Below are positions 1 through 10,914 of a stretch of DNA of 57,523 bases, one piece after another. How positions within the stretch are numbered: position 1 is the first letter of the stretch; the number at the start of each line of letters is the position of its first letter. The translations under genes were made by a program, and so were the position numbers. The DNA lies in NCBI GenBank assembly GCA_014084085.1, contig NPFB01000082.1:87326-144848 (forward strand), given 5' to 3'. The stretch comes from Hondaea fermentalgiana (Eukaryota; Sar; Bigyra; Thraustochytrida; Thraustochytriidae). A model generated the notes under the pieces. The model had not been told where the DNA came from, made no database searches, and saw only the letters and a list, made by a program, of their open reading frames with translations.

Positions 1-596
1 CGCGCCGGAGACGCCGGGGGCCGCGCCGGGGACTCGCCGCGCCTCGCCGCGCCGCGTCGGCAACGCCGTGCGCGGAGACGCTGCGCTCCTAGCGGCTCTG
101 CTTCGGCCTCGGGCCCGCCTGTCGGCCGGTCTATAGGGTCTTTCTTTCGCTGCGTTAGGTCGCTTTCCGTTTTGCTGGACAAGCAAGTCTGCGGCCACGG
201 GCTTGTGACCATGGTGGGGGCTACTGCTGGCTTGGCTCACTGTCAGATAAATGCTCGCAGCGCGGGATGTTGGTCCCCGCAGGGTATTGAAGACCGACCG
301 ACTGGCGGAATGTAGACGACTCGGCGTCTAGCCGAGCTTGGGCGAAGAGGTGCAGGCGCGGCGGTCTGCGGACGGACAAGAGGATGTTGGGCGGGGATTT
401 GGAGACGCGCAAGGGCGATCGAAAACAACGTGCTACAAATGCATTTACCTTTCATCTCGCCCACTTGAATGAGAACGCGCAAGGTTCAGACAATGTTCAA
501 ATTATCACAAGTGTTAGAACGCAGGAAAAGATATCGTCGCTTGGCACAGGCAGCGACACTTTTTATTGTACGCAACTTGGGCCAACAAGAGGAAGA
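1..596. other. GC-rich flank, no gene seen
   Basis: The first 120 bases are extremely GC-rich and CpG-rich. The rest holds only short open frames without recognisable protein features. It is the 3' flank of the minus-strand membrane-protein gene that ends at 597. No RNA gene or element was recognised. Confidence 0.4.
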
Positions 597-1976
597 TCAT
601 TCCGCGCAAATTGCAAGGGCGTCGGAACGGTCCCTTTGGTCATCGAAATCCACGAGATTGATATCATCGTCGACGTCCCTCGTCATGAGCTCAAGGATCT
701 GGCAGTCTTGCGTGCTTGCAGTGACAACCTTTGCGCTAGACAACGAGGTTGTGGCAAGACTTGAAGAGTCATGGCTCTGGCGGAGAGCGATCGGCGATCC
801 TGTGAGCGTTCTTCGCACAGGTGATCGCATCGAGGCAGAGTTGGTCACGCTTCGGCGAAGAGTTCTGCTGCGCAAAGAGGACGGATCGTGGTCTCGATAT
901 GCCAAAAGTGCCATAAATAAAGCGCAAAGCCTCAAAAGTCTATCGATGGAGACGCTTACAAGGTGAGCAGTGGTCATCGATGACGCTGTAGAATTCTCGG
1001 CACAGGCAGCAACTATGTACAGCCCAGCGTTCGCGATGCCAGAAACAAACGCCGCAAAAAGCAGAATCTCCAGAGCTTGCAGACGAAGCATAAAGTATCG
1101 CAAAAGTGGCGATGTTCGAAGTGCCTGCTGCAAACGAGCCTCGGACGAATGATCGTCGACGTCGGCGAGGGGACTAGCCTCGCCATGTCGCATGGGAGGC
1201 AACGCGAGGCTAGAGCGCGTGAACGACCGAATCATTTCCACTCCAGCAATCGTGGAGCGCGCTCCGGATCCAGCGATCGGCGATGTTTCACCCTCGGTGT
1301 GAATGCGTGGCGAAGTCATTGCGGCGGCTCTTGCAAGTTCTGAAATGATCTTGGTCTTTTGAGACGAGAGCAGCCAGGCACCACTGAGCCCCAAAAGCGC
1401 TTCGCTAAACTTTCGTATCGAGCCGCACCAAAAACATTGCCTCAACGTCCAGGGCTGCTCACCGATTACGTACAGGAAGAGAAGCCAGCAAAAGGTCGCG
1501 GTGGCAAGTTTCGAGCGAACTCGACTGAGCCATGCTGCTGGGGTATCCATGTGCCTTGATATCCTCGTAAGAGAGTCAAGAAGGCTCACGTAGCTAGCGA
1601 TCAAGAGAGACGTGCTGGCAACCTCCATCAAGGCTGCCCCCAAAGGCGTCAGGTCGAGAGCACGACCGCTGCCATCGAAAGCCAAAAGGCCTTCCAAGAG
1701 CGCGACGAGTACACTTGCTATCCAAAAGCGAACGCGTGCGGCATGTCGAAATGCAACGCGACTACGTATCGTTGTTCTGTACCTACGTAACTTGTCGAGA
1801 AGACAGATCCCTACAGCGATAAAAAGGGCGCCGCAGACCATGCAAAACTGCATCCAGTGATGCCAAACTTCTTCGCTGATTGCGAGATTCTCAAAGCACG
1901 GCGGCACATGCTTGGTGTTCCTTGTTGCATACTCCCCGAGTGTACGATGTGATGCCATGCCCGTCCACAAACACAC
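597..1976 (-). CDS. multi-pass membrane protein, unidentified
   Basis: A 459-residue uninterrupted frame. Seven hydrophobic stretches are visible at about 42-60, 82-100, 112-133, 157-172, 190-204, 300-325 and 336-359. A polar loop rich in Ser/Thr/Pro lies between segments 5 and 6 (205-295), and a basic then acidic cytosolic-looking tail follows 360. The seven-segment plan recalls receptor-like or TOM1-like membrane proteins, but no diagnostic motif was seen, so no function is proposed. Met7 (1958) is an alternative start. Coding status rests on length and on the regular membrane topology. Confidence 0.6.
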   Translation of the reverse strand: MCLWTGMASHRTLGEYATRNTKHVPPCFENLAISEEVWHHWMQFCMVCGALFIAVGICLLDKLRRYRTTIRSRVAFRHAARVRFWIASVLVALLEGLLAFDGSGRALDLTPLGAALMEVASTSLLIASYVSLLDSLTRISRHMDTPAAWLSRVRSKLATATFCWLLFLYVIGEQPWTLRQCFWCGSIRKFSEALLGLSGAWLLSSQKTKIISELARAAAMTSPRIHTEGETSPIAGSGARSTIAGVEMIRSFTRSSLALPPMRHGEASPLADVDDHSSEARLQQALRTSPLLRYFMLRLQALEILLFAAFVSGIANAGLYIVAACAENSTASSMTTAHLVSVSIDRLLRLCALFMALLAYRDHDPSSLRSRTLRRSVTNSASMRSPVRRTLTGSPIALRQSHDSSSLATTSLSSAKVVTASTQDCQILELMTRDVDDDINLVDFDDQRDRSDALAICAE

Positions 1977-3488
1977 TGAAAGATGGAGACGACCGTTGTC
2001 TCGATTTTAAAAGAGAATAATGCAGCAAGGGATGATTGGCTCTGTATGTGTTGACGGGCTCAGTAAGTATGGATGAGCTCAGTACGAATCGACGGGTCCC
2101 ACGACTCTCGCAGATTCCCACCTTGCCGTCGACGCGCCGCCATTCTCGGTTTGGGTGTTTCTCTTTTTGTTTGTGTCTTGCCCGGTCTGTTGGTCTGCTT
2201 CGTTTTTCGCTTGTTTTGACAAAAGCGAACGTCACCCAGCCACCTACTCTCCCACCCCACCGTCATTCAAGGGAAAACCATGCGGACGCTTGCGTGTTTC
2301 CCCGCTCATACCACTACTGTGTGTTTGCAACCCGTGCGAAGTGCAGCAGCTGGCTGCTGGCTGCTCAGATTCACCTCGCTTGGATGGAGTCAGAGCGTCA
2401 GTAATCGTCGTACAATTCAAGATGGGACGAATTCGTTGAAACATCGCTCACGCATCCCGTCAATCATCATAGCAAGTTCTTGACAGGGCCAATTTCATGC
2501 TGGCCGTTTGTTCCCCGTCAGGCACGCAGGCAATCATGCAGGCAAGCAAGCGGGTGTTATTGCAGGCAAGAGACGCGCATACTCTCCATTTATGACTTGC
2601 CCGCAGCGCCTTCGACCCGTCCACCCACCCATCAATCATCCATTCATTTCATTCATCGAAGCGGTTTCGTCTCGTCTTGAGACCTGTACCGACCCCCGCC
2701 ACTGCACCGTCTCTACGATCGAGGCGTTAGTTTGTTAATGACCTTTGGGACGAAGTGCGAAGGCGAATCGACATTTGCTCCGTAGCGCTCCAGTTGTTGG
2801 TTGCTCGCTCACAACAACCGCCGGAGCTCGCTGGGTGCGCAGTGCTGGAGCGGCCCGTTGCAGTCCTGACTCCGTTCGTGACGAAGGCAGTGGCAGTAGC
2901 GCGCTCCCTGACCTGGCCGTTGCTTGTGGACGGCGGAAGACCTACTGCGCCGCAACGCGAGGCACTGCGCTGCAACGCGAGGCTTTTGCTTCACCGCCGC
3001 TGAGCCGTGCGGTGCTATCGTACATGGCGCCCGGGTGGGTCAAGGTGAAAGATTGTAATTACACTGGGATGTCGGCCTCTGACAGGGTCATGTCGGTGGC
3101 AGCGGCACACTCATGCGTAGTTGATATGTTCGTCGGGATCGGCAAGTAGGTGTCCGTCCCCTTCCTGAGGCATTGGCCGAGAAAATGAATAGCTCGACGA
3201 TGAGTGCGGAAAAGGCTCGGAAAAACAATTGAAGCGAAACCTATGGTCCTTGTCCTCAACGTTGAAATTTATACTTTATGGAAGGGCTAAAATGTCCATG
3301 GATAGCGCGCCTGATCGATCCTCTGTGCCACGTCTTAAGCCCAGGCTAAGCCCTGGCTGGCCTTAAAAGTCCTGGCCCCACTGCAAAGTTTGCAGAAGTT
3401 TGCGTTTCGAGCGATTTCCAGCGGAACTTTGGGGGCTCAACCAAGAGCGACTGACAAACAATGCCAACAGCAAGCTTGTCGCTACGTT
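1977..3488. other. intergenic, divergent promoter region
   Basis: About 1.5 kb between two divergently transcribed genes. It contains only short frames in all directions, a GCAG/GCAAG-rich imperfect repeat near 2520-2570 and a small inverted/direct repeat of AGCCC(A/T)GGCT type at 3338-3364 just upstream of the UNC93-like gene. No conserved protein or RNA was recognised. Confidence 0.35.
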
Positions 3489-4913
3489 ATGTCCACGCAG
3501 GCAATGCTCGCAGAGGATAACGAAACAGACCTGCGACCGCCCGAGGAAACGGCGCAGCAGCCCCTGCCAAGCTCCCCCTCGCTGCCGCGTCACGTCGCTG
3601 CGCGGAACCTGCAGGTCCTGGCATGGAGCTTCTTTCTGGTCTTTCTGGCCTTTGGGGCGACGCAAAACCTCGAGTCCAGCCTGCACCCGGGTGCAGCTGC
3701 GAGTTCGTCGCTGGGTGTACTCTACGTCGTGTTCACAGCCGCAAGTCTTCGTGCGCCTGAAATCGTCGAGCGACTTGGATCTACGAAAAAGGGTATCTCC
3801 CTTGGGCTCGCGACATATGTCCCCTTTATTGTATGCAACCTGCAACCAAGATGGTGGACCTTGCTGCCCTCGGCAGCACTTCTTGGTGCTGGCGCAGCCG
3901 CTCTGTGGAATGCGCAAGGCGTCTTTCTTAGCGTGTTGAGCACAACCAAGGAAGAGGCTTCTGCAGCGTCTGGAACTTTTTTCACAATCTATCAGCTCGG
4001 TCAGCTTCTCGGCAACCTCGTTGCTTTCTTTGTTCTGCGGAGTGGGGATTACCAAGGCCAGCAAGCCGATGTCAGTCGTGCAGTTGAAGTTGTTCTCTTT
4101 GTCATCTTCTCAGTGAGTGCGACTGCCGGTGTGCTCTTGTCGCTGCGCCTGGACAATATTGACGGCTCCTCGTATGCGGCTGTTCGAGTCAGCACGAATG
4201 AGTCAAACGCGACACGCGGGTCCATCGACGAGAATGGAACTTCGAGACTTTCGGACGACTCGATCACTTTAGACATGCGTCCAAGCGCGGGCGAGGAAAA
4301 TCTGCCCCCCGTACCCCTGGGCATGATGTCGGTGCTCTGGCTGGACAAGACACTGCTCATGCTGGTGCCTCTCTTCATCTATAGTGGGACGCAGTCAGCA
4401 TGGATCTGGAACGAATTCACTGGCTCTGTGATTAAGCCTTCCTTGGGCACAGAAATCGTTCCAATGGTGATGATCTTCTTCTGTCTCGGTAATGCCGTCT
4501 TTAGCTGGGCCTTGGGAAAGTTTTCCGGCGGAACTCCGCGACGCCGGAAAGCTCTTCTTGTGTGCGGCATGGCGACCGGAATGCTGATCGTCTCCTGCGG
4601 TGGCGTTGACGTCTTTGCGGATCTTCAAAATGACAGCAAAGGGCTCGGAATTATTATTTTCACTGGTGTCATGCTCGGATTTGCCGACGCCACATGCAAC
4701 ACACTCATCACAGCGATCCTGGCGTCTCGCAAAAGCGAGCTCGACAACCGCATCACGCAGCTATCGTTTGCTCATTTCAAAGTATGGCAAAGCCTTGCGA
4801 TTGCGCTGCTCTTTTTTGTGTCTGCACATTTGAGACTAGCCACAAAGAGTGCCGTGACAACGGGAATTGGTGTCGTCTCCATCTCTCTCCTCTTTGCCAC
4901 GACAGACCTCTGA
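3489..4913 (+). CDS. UNC93-like major facilitator membrane protein
   Basis: A 474-residue multi-pass protein (the frame is open from 3390, but the Met at 3489 precedes a polar N-tail and is preferred). About 11 hydrophobic segments are arranged as two halves. The first contains the UNC93-type G-A-x-x-A-L-W-N-A-Q-G motif; the halves are separated by a polar, Ser/Asn-rich cytosolic loop of about 80 residues. UNC93 proteins are MFS-fold membrane proteins; animal UNC93B1 chaperones Toll-like receptors and other members modulate ion channels. The ligand of this one cannot be read from sequence. Single exon. Confidence 0.8.
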   Translation: MSTQAMLAEDNETDLRPPEETAQQPLPSSPSLPRHVAARNLQVLAWSFFLVFLAFGATQNLESSLHPGAAASSSLGVLYVVFTAASLRAPEIVERLGSTKKGISLGLATYVPFIVCNLQPRWWTLLPSAALLGAGAAALWNAQGVFLSVLSTTKEEASAASGTFFTIYQLGQLLGNLVAFFVLRSGDYQGQQADVSRAVEVVLFVIFSVSATAGVLLSLRLDNIDGSSYAAVRVSTNESNATRGSIDENGTSRLSDDSITLDMRPSAGEENLPPVPLGMMSVLWLDKTLLMLVPLFIYSGTQSAWIWNEFTGSVIKPSLGTEIVPMVMIFFCLGNAVFSWALGKFSGGTPRRRKALLVCGMATGMLIVSCGGVDVFADLQNDSKGLGIIIFTGVMLGFADATCNTLITAILASRKSELDNRITQLSFAHFKVWQSLAIALLFFVSAHLRLATKSAVTTGIGVVSISLLFATTDL

Positions 4914-5100
4914 CCTCTACTTTTCCGAATCCACATGCTATTCTCTTCATGCTTCTGGGCTACCTCTGGCTTTCCCTTCTTTTTCTGGCGTTGAGTTGAT
5001 CATGAGATGAGAACGAAGAAAAAAGACTTTTTGTTTATTGGAGTAATCATTCTTTTGAGCGTGAATGCCTTGCCCGGGCTGCGAAAGGGGAAAAGAGGCT

Positions 5101-6092
5101 CTAGGGAAAGGAACCGCCCGAAATGAACGTTTCGAACATTGCCTTTGCTGCCTCGGGCTGATCGAGAGGCACCATGTGGCCGGCCTGGTATACCTGAAGA
5201 AAGGTAAAGGGACCATGCGAGCGAGCCTTGCCAGCCTCGCTGTCGCCAACCATCCAGGGCTTCTCGCCAGCATCGTTGAAGCCATCCTGGCCACTCCAAG
5301 GAAGCTTCATGGTCCAGGCTCGGTTGCCAAGCCAGTTGCAAATGTAGTCGCAGTCGCCGGCATAAATAAGGCCGCGGATGCCAGCTTCGAGCATGGGTGG
5401 GACCAGCTGCTGGTAGCGACGCTCAAAGTCACCCGACATTTGCTGATTCACCTGCATGTTGCACGACTCCCACTTTTTCTGCACACCAAGGTACTTTTGC
5501 ACGCGCGCGCTGTTGAGATATTTGTCAACCTCGCTGAAGTCATAGCACAGCGGCGGCACCTCGCACTTGACCCGCATGTCGTAAACGTTGTAGCCGGTCG
5601 ACGTGTACGGCACCACGAGCATTTGGTTGCACTCCATGAGAGCAAGCTGGCACTTGAAACGAGGGTGTTTTTTGGTGTTGCACTCTGCAATGAGATCAAT
5701 GCACGTTGACGTCTGGCGCACCATGTTATGGTAGACACGCTCGCTCACACGCGAAGGCGCCGTCGTGGAGTTAAACGCCATTTGTGCATAGTACTTGTAC
5801 TGCTCCACAGGATCAGTGAGACCCTATGTTCCATCAAGCGATTTAGAGTGTCAGTTATCCAGACCCTTTCTCTCCATGTGCGCGAACTCTTCCAGCTTTT
5901 CGTCTGTGGCTAGATCTTATGGTGTCTTCTCACCAGGGATCATAAAAAACGATCTTATAATCGTGAGGCCAGGTCTCTTCTAGCTTTTTGCCTGTGCCCA
6001 GGTCCTCTTATATCTTCAAGCTAGGGATCAAGGAAGCCATCTCATAATCATCAGGCCAGACTTGACGTGGATTTCTCCAAGAGCTGAGAAGC

Positions 6093-6131
<39 letters not shown>

Positions 6132-6924
6132 CTAGAGTCGTGTGCCCCTCACCGTCCGAGAGGACGAGAAAACTTACGTTGCCAACGCCAAAGCCTTTGA
6201 GATTGATGTGGGGAACGCCCTCAGCGCGATCCTTATTCTCATTGAAGATGCGGTTCGCGAACGCAGGCACGTAATGGCCACCATACGATTCGCCGACAGT
6301 GTAAAAGTCATTACCGCTGTACTTGTCAAACTTCTTCATGAACTCAGTGATGAAGATGTACAAATCCATGGACACGCCAGCCTCGTCGATGTCGCCGTCG
6401 CCGTAGCTGAAACCGGTCTCGCCGGGCTGGTCAATGAAGACCATGTTGGCGTTTGCGTTCCAGCTATTGGGATTAAGATGCGTGCTTGCTCCGTCCTTGT
6501 TGACCTTGCACGGCCCAAGCTCGTTGAAGAGACCCACCATGCCCGAGCAGCCGGGTCCGCCCGTGAGCCAAACGGCCACAGGATCTGACTCCGGCTTGTT
6601 GCGGCTCTCGAAGAACCAGAAAAAGTAGTGTTTGTTCTGCTCCGCCAAGGTCAGATATCCAGCCACCTGACCGACATTCGGGTCACAGAGGTTTTCTTCG
6701 CCCTCGAGACCGTTAGCGCCGAGGGCTTCAGGTCCGAGTTCGGCCCTTCCGCCCAGAGTGTTGAGGGTAATGGTCAGGTTCATGCCGGCGCGGCGGCTGG
6801 CCAGCGTCGACTTGACCATTTCTCTGGACACTTCCTGTCGTCCCTCCGCCTCGGCGCTGACCATGGCGCTCGCAACGGCCGCGAGCACAAGTGCGGCCGC
6901 ACGCATGAACTTCGCGGGTCCCAT
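5101..6924 (-). CDS. serine carboxypeptidase (S10 family), two exons
   Basis: Join of exon 1 (6924..6178) and exon 2 (5823..5101), giving 489 residues. The 354-nt intron has a GTAAGT donor and a TAG acceptor, and the junction recreates the family-typical sequence GVGN-GLTDP. Met at 6924 begins a signal peptide (hydrophobic 8-22), so the product should enter the secretory or vacuolar route. The catalytic triad is complete: Ser213 in GESYGG, Asp406 in YAGDCD, and His465 in AGHMVP. The oxyanion-hole motif TGGPGCSG lies at 121-128. The family removes C-terminal residues from peptides at acid pH. Length matches carboxypeptidase Y-type enzymes. The frame is open upstream to 6999 but that extension lacks signal-peptide character. 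Confidence 0.93.
5824..6177 (-). other. intron with internal tandem duplication
   Basis: Intron of the carboxypeptidase gene. It contains an imperfect head-to-tail duplication of about 87 bp (copies at about 5887-5973 and 5974-6061, sharing blocks such as AGCTTTT, CAGGGATCA/TAGGGATCA and TAATC.TNAGGCCAG). A (CT)n run of 31 nt (6098-6128) lies near the donor side. Confidence 0.85.
6098..6128. repeat. (CT)n microsatellite in intron
   Basis: About 15 CT units, 31 nt, inside the carboxypeptidase intron close to the 5' splice site of the minus-strand transcript (read as GA on the sense strand). Confidence 0.95.
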
Positions 6925-7632
6925 TTTTTTTCCCTTTCTCTCTCTCGAGCTCGAAGCGCCTCCTCGTCCGGCCCGATATCGAGGCTCGCTACGATGCAAG
7001 AACTCGCTCGCCGCTCGTGCGTGCGGCTCGTCCCTTCCCCCGCGGTCTCCGCTGCGCCCTCGCTCTCCTGCGCGCGCCGCACAGAGGTCCTTGCTGTTTT
7101 GCTTTGTTTTGCTTTTGCGAGCCTTGTCCTGGCGAACCCGCCGTATCTTTCCTTTCCTTTCTTTCTATCTTTCTGCCGTTACACATCCGTTGCGGTTTCG
7201 CCTACTCTAAGAAGGAGAGAGAGAGAGATAAATCGATCATGATCAGAGTGGGGAACAAGCGCTGCAGCTGCGAATGATGCAGGGCCTAAATAAGGCCTCA
7301 CAGGGAGAAGGGGCCGCTGGCAAGGTTGAGAGAAAGAGAAAGCAACACGGTAAATCAAAACGTCAAAGTGGACAGTTTATGCAATCATCTTGCATCATCT
7401 CACGTCTTAGGAAGACGGAAACGAAATCTCGCGGGCGAGGACAGAACAAATGAGTGAACGAATGAATGAACGAATGCATGCGTTCTTTTTTTTTTTAAAT
7501 CAAAGGATGAGGAGAAAGGCAACAAAAGAAATCGTAGCAAAAGAAACAAGCAACCAGAAGAGATTATTCTTTGTTTTCTGTTTTCCTCTTTTCCCTTTCA
7601 TTTCTTGACCAAAACCTGCCAGTGCGAGAAGA
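6925..7632. other. intergenic
   Basis: Upstream of the carboxypeptidase and downstream of the minus-strand GMC oxidoreductase. It contains a pyrimidine-rich stretch at 7150-7200, GAAC/GAATG-type short repeats at 7450-7480 and T-rich tracts at 7485-7600 that may belong to 3' UTR. No gene was recognised. Confidence 0.4.
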
Positions 7633-9105
7633 TTAAATCATTTCACCCATCTCCTCCAGAAGCATGAAAGGAATGGCGTACGATACAATTTGCGTATTCA
7701 TTGGCGTGATTTTTCGCAAAACAGAAACGTCAGCGACATGAATCTTCTTCAGTCCGTTGACCTGGAGAGTCGCAGGGTCGACGCAAGTACCGACGCTGAG
7801 CGTACAGGAAAGGTGCCAATTCGGGCTGAGCGGCGCCGTCTTTGGTTTGACGACAATACCAAGGCTGCCGAGAAGAGCGATGAGTTCTGAAAGGGAGCTT
7901 TGGTAAGCTTGCATGTCGTCCGCGCCAACGGGAAGATAGGGCTCGAGCTGGCCATCAGCCGCGAGCACGAGCTGACCCGGATTTTTGCACGCTGTCGTTG
8001 CGAAACTCACGAGATTCTTCCCGAGGAGCTGCAATTTGCCAAATCCCATCGCCACATCCTTGTACTGGTGTTTGTACCCAAGAATGTGGGGGTAGAGCGT
8101 CTCATAGGTGTAGATTGAGGGCACCTCGGCAGAGGCACGCCCGACCCAGTGATCCTGCAAGTTCATACCAATGTGTTCGTTTGCGAGAACGAGCTTGCCT
8201 TGTTCCGAGGCTTTCGCCGAAGACTTTGCCATTTCGTGAATGATATCAGCCGGGCCGACTCCGGATTTGATGAGTATCTTCGGGGACTCGAGTGCTCCGG
8301 CACAGAGGAATGTCCGTCGTTTGGGGGTGATTGCAAACACTCCTCCGTTGCAAATAACACGCTGAACGGTTTTGGAGGCATCGTCAATTTCAAGGCGATC
8401 AGCATGACCTACAACGACGGTGACATTGCGAAGCCCGCAAAGGAGATCTCCCGGGTGGATCCGGCGAAAACCATCGGAGAAGACACGAATGCGGCTTCCC
8501 TTGACCCCACGCTCATTGAGGTCTTTGCTGAGGCGTTCGAGGCCAGGTGAAGCGAGGCAATCTTTGCTGAGGCGTTCAATCTCTGAGCCGCTAGCAAATT
8601 TATCAAAGTGGGATGCCAAATCCGAACCAAGGCAAGACTCGATCTCCTCGCGAGTCGGGACTGGGCCCACCGCAGCGTTGATATTGGTGTTGCCTCCGAT
8701 GTAGGTCGCGTTGGCAAATTGTCGTTTGTGCGAGCGCAATCTGTATTGGAGACTCGGCACCAGCCACGGCAGAACGACCCCTATCAAGTTAACAAAGTAT
8801 ATTTTCCAAAACGAAGGCGGGGCGCCGTCGCGATTGATGATGCACACGCTGCGGTCCGGGAAGCGCTCTGCGAGAAGCCTTGCCAGGTAGCACCCGCTGG
8901 GGCCGGCACCGATGATGACATAGTCGTGGCCAAGGGTAAGGGGGCCCGAGCGTTCTAGTCTGCGCCTTTCACGATGGCCTGTGAGGCCGACCAGCCAGGC
9001 CGCTGCGGCGCAAGCTGCACAAGTGAACGCTGCAGCGCACGCCCAAAACGTGGGCCCCATTTGCCGTGCCGTGTGCAGTGCGCGACTCACGGTCGAGCTC
9101 CACAC
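7633..9105 (-). CDS. membrane-anchored GMC-family oxidoreductase
   Basis: A 490-residue flavoprotein. Residues 19-40 form an N-terminal membrane anchor. The FAD-binding Rossmann loop is GAGPSG (66-71) after a hydrophobic strand, and the GMC signature-1 region reads YIGGNTNIN. A second signature CAGALESPKIL is present. The C-terminal catalytic block has His431 (WHLS..VGT) and Asn470, matching the His/(His or Asn) pair of the family. GMC enzymes oxidise alcohols, aldoses or sterols using FAD; the substrate is not predictable here. It is shorter than typical members (about 550-650 residues), so surface loops are reduced. Met16 is an alternative start. Single exon. Confidence 0.87.
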   Translation of the reverse strand: MWSSTVSRALHTARQMGPTFWACAAAFTCAACAAAAWLVGLTGHRERRRLERSGPLTLGHDYVIIGAGPSGCYLARLLAERFPDRSVCIINRDGAPPSFWKIYFVNLIGVVLPWLVPSLQYRLRSHKRQFANATYIGGNTNINAAVGPVPTREEIESCLGSDLASHFDKFASGSEIERLSKDCLASPGLERLSKDLNERGVKGSRIRVFSDGFRRIHPGDLLCGLRNVTVVVGHADRLEIDDASKTVQRVICNGGVFAITPKRRTFLCAGALESPKILIKSGVGPADIIHEMAKSSAKASEQGKLVLANEHIGMNLQDHWVGRASAEVPSIYTYETLYPHILGYKHQYKDVAMGFGKLQLLGKNLVSFATTACKNPGQLVLAADGQLEPYLPVGADDMQAYQSSLSELIALLGSLGIVVKPKTAPLSPNWHLSCTLSVGTCVDPATLQVNGLKKIHVADVSVLRKITPMNTQIVSYAIPFMLLEEMGEMI

Positions 9106-9603
9106 TCCAGACTCAGATAGACTTTACCTGACGCTACTCGTCTTTCGATCTACGCGTGGCGGAAAATGCGTAGACGAACGTGCTATGTTTGAGAGCTGCG
9201 CTCTGCTGCGCAGCCCCGTCGAGTTCGGGCTTCTCTTAACCCGCGCCCCAAGAGCATGTGGATGCGTCCGCGACTCACACAGTCAAGTTGACGCAAGTTG
9301 CTATTTCTTTGTTTTGTTATTTGCCCTCGACTGCTTGTTTGTAGTATGCTTGCCATGCCGGCCAGGATGGTTGTTTGCTTGTTTGTCGGCCATTGTTTGG
9401 TTGCCATTGAAGTGCAACTTCTTGCTTGCCACACAGTTTTTTATAATGGAAAAAAATGGAAAAGAGAAAGCGGTTTCAGGATCCGAGGCAGAGCCGGGAG
9501 TTAAACGTTTCATAACGTCGATTTGTTAGGCTGTCTGTTTGACTGATGACAGCGACCATGACTGCCCGAGAGACTTCGCGGCACCCGAAGCAAAGGGAGA
9601 ACC
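9106..9603. other. intergenic, divergent promoter region
   Basis: About 500 bp between the GMC oxidoreductase (-) and the Nudix gene (+). It has several TTGTTTG/TTGCTTG-type short repeats at 9300-9400. No gene was recognised. Confidence 0.35.
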
Positions 9604-10501
9604 ATGCGCTTCTCGCCCGAGCTGCTGCAGCAGCTCAAGGGCGCGGCGCGTGCGCTCCCGCGGCGCAGCTACGACAAACATCTCCCACGGCGCCTGCAGC
9701 GCGACCCAGAGGAGTATGCGCGGCGCATGAACAGAGGTGCGTCCTATCTGGCAGCTACAAGGCCCAGACTACGAGTAGCAAAGAAGAAAAGTTGGTCGTG
9801 CGGAGGATGTCGGACGTTGTGGCGGTTCTTGTCCGAGCGTAGAATTACTTGCGATTATCATGGTGGATTTGATGTGTGCCGCTTGAAGGTCTGTAAATGT
9901 CGTGTGGAAAGCAAGGATCGGAGGCTAATGATGATGGTGACGCTCGCTTTACGATGCAGAAGCGGCAACATGCGTGGCGCTGTGCAACGTTGACGGTGAA
10001 GCCGCAATGCTGCTGACGCTTCGTTCGCAGGCGGTGAGCACGCACGCAGGCCAGGTTTCCTTTCCCGGAGGGCACATTGACCAAGGCGAAACGCCCGAGG
10101 AAGCTTGTATTCGTGAACTCCATGAGGAGACGGGGCTTCGCAGTCAACCGTTGGCGCGGTGGCACAATGTGCGTGCGGTCACAGGAACTATGGTCACGCC
10201 AGTGCTGTGCTACATAGATCCAGGCGAATTATCGAGCGATGATGTCAAGACCGCCACGGATGTTAGCGTTGAGGTAGACAAGTGTTTCTCGGTCCGCGTC
10301 TCAGACCTGCTCGACGAACGCCACCGGTCGCTTGAAGAGCTTTCTGGTCGTTGGTCGATGCCGCGCTTTGAAATTGGCGATAATCCGCCAATTTGGGGAC
10401 TCACAGGGTTCATGGTTGACGGAATCATGCGCGACCTCTTAGCACCCCTCTTTGGCGTCACAACGTACCCTTCCTTTGCTGGCACGAAACAGCATAATTG
10501 A
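9604..10501 (+). CDS. Nudix hydrolase, CoA-diphosphatase (NUDT7/8) type, two exons
   Basis: Join of exon 1 (9604..9736) and exon 2 (9960..10501), 224 residues. The 223-nt intron has a GTGCGT donor and GCAG acceptor, in phase 1, and joins residues ...RRMNR to E-AATCVAL. The Nudix box is complete: Gly82, Glu88, Arg96-Glu97 and Glu100-Glu101 in the GX5EX7REUXEEXGU pattern. The preceding GQVSFPGG context with the LLTLRS strand is typical of NUDT7/NUDT8 coenzyme-A or acyl-CoA diphosphatases, usually peroxisomal or mitochondrial. The C-terminus reads KQHN with no clear PTS1. Without the intron the second frame would have to start at a non-ATG codon (GTG at 9974), which supports the splice model. 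Confidence 0.88.
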
Positions 10502-10914
10502 GAGCTCCTCTGCGCAGAGGCAAGTAATTTTTTCTTTTTTAATCTGATCCTCACTCTTTCGATCCGACGTCATTGCAAGGCTTGTGTTGCATGAAGCAAA
10601 AGAGAGAAACACGCAAGAGAGAGGGAGAGAAAGTGCTTATGTAAAAGGCTGGCGATTCGATTACGCTCCAAGCTAATAAGACTTGTAGTTGTTACAGCAA
10701 GGCAACAGCAACATTCTCTCTTGCGAACATAACTACGCAAGTCGTATATGCGGAAGCCAAGTGACACTGATGTACATATTGACAACATCAAAGAGCGCGT
10801 CTAGTTCGACTCCATCTCCTTCACTGAGATCTGGACGAGCTCCCTCGTTCTCTCGGAGGAAAGTGAAAAAGGTGTGAATTACTCAAATGGCGCCAAAGAC
10901 AAAAATAAGGTCAG
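10502..10914. other. convergent intergenic region
   Basis: Between the 3' ends of the Nudix gene (+) and uracil phosphoribosyltransferase (-). It is AT-richer than coding DNA and contains an AGAGAGAGGGAGAGA purine stretch at about 10615-10632. Nothing else was recognised. Confidence 0.35.
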
